This document shows, one piece after another, positions 64,000-64,000 of a stretch of 64,000 nucleotides of DNA. Both the position numbers and the translations under genes were made by a program. This DNA is from Rubrivivax sp. Its GTDB lineage: Bacteria; Pseudomonadota; Gammaproteobacteria; Burkholderiales; Burkholderiaceae_C. The stretch spans positions 117,478-181,477 of the forward strand of contig JAIXWM010000155.1 in NCBI GenBank assembly GCA_027491255.1. The letters run 5' to 3'. Position 1 is the stretch's first letter, and each line of letters begins with the position of its first letter. Under the pieces are notes generated by a model that saw only the letters and a program-made list of their open reading frames with translations, was not told the origin of the DNA and searched no databases.

Positions 64000-64000
64000 C
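63979..64000. repeat. Perfect hairpin at the window edge
   Basis: GATGGCCCC and GGGGCCATC enclose a four-base loop at the last bases. A second hairpin, CTTCGG/CCGAAG, stands at 63960-63974. They lie in the unrelated sequence attached to the HigB-like frame and may belong to another gene's terminator or to a mobile-element end. Confidence 0.5.

Noticed and set aside
62600..64000. A prophage or integrative element at the right end
   Set aside because: No integrase, terminase, portal or attachment site is seen; the data support only a decayed intron, a pseudogene and a toxin-antitoxin remnant.

Overview
The window is a stretch of chromosome from a GC-rich betaproteobacterium, most likely a member of Burkholderiales (Comamonadaceae/Sphaerotilaceae-like). 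The evidence is high GC, few non-coding bases, and gene orders typical of that group: minCDE; exbB-exbD-lpxK-Trm112-kdsB-adk; ygfZ/mltG-tmk-holB-pilZ-tatD; clpS-clpA beside icd. No ribosomal RNA, CRISPR array, intact prophage or complete insertion sequence was seen. The species assignment is inference.

Layout. 1-1.7 kb: division-site genes minC, minD and the start of minE (minus). 1.9-3.3 kb: tadA and a muramoyl-tetrapeptide carboxypeptidase. 3.4-8.3 kb (minus): exbB, exbD, lpxK, a Trm112-family protein, kdsB, adk and a short-chain dehydrogenase, so envelope energisation, lipid A/Kdo supply and nucleotide metabolism sit together. 8.5-10.6 kb: xseA and Fe superoxide dismutase. 10.7-10.9 kb: a near-ideal LexA operator over a small promoter, followed by a 28-codon reading frame. 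11.1-15.3 kb: glycosyltransferase, glgC and glgA (glycogen). 15.4-19.4 kb (minus): an ABC importer with a cupin and a DapA-like aldolase, substrate unknown, diverging from a DUF4286-like gene.

20.3-34.2 kb is a large polyamine island: gamma-glutamylputrescine synthetase and oxidase, an aminotransferase, a complete PotFGHI-type importer, an agmatinase-like enzyme, a class I amidotransferase, a DUF3138 outer-membrane porin, a second glutamine-synthetase-like ligase and an EamA transporter. Together these could move polyamines across both membranes and degrade them by the glutamylated route. 34.4-39.4 kb: isocitrate lyase, an iron alcohol dehydrogenase, an esterase, a thioesterase-GNAT fusion and DUF4936. 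39.4-45.5 kb: ygfZ, mltG, tmk, holB, pilZ, tatD, an ankyrin protein and a small conserved-looking protein. 45.6-49.5 kb: a DUF72 protein and a three-gene lipid-A-glycosylation-like module. 49.5-62.3 kb: tRNA-Ser, lysC, tilS, accA, an AlkA-like glycosylase, cysS, two cyclophilins, lpxH, mtfA, clpA, clpS and icd.

The last 1.7 kb has a different character: a secreted Lys/Glu-rich peptide, an intrinsic terminator, what looks like the 5' remnant of a class C group II intron, a decayed DUF429-like gene, and a HigBA-type toxin-antitoxin pair whose toxin frame is rearranged. The points most worth following up are the LexA-controlled mini-gene at 10.74-10.88 kb, the twin CCTGAC palindromes at 45.2 and 45.5 kb, the porin-containing polyamine island, and the decayed mobile junction at the right end.
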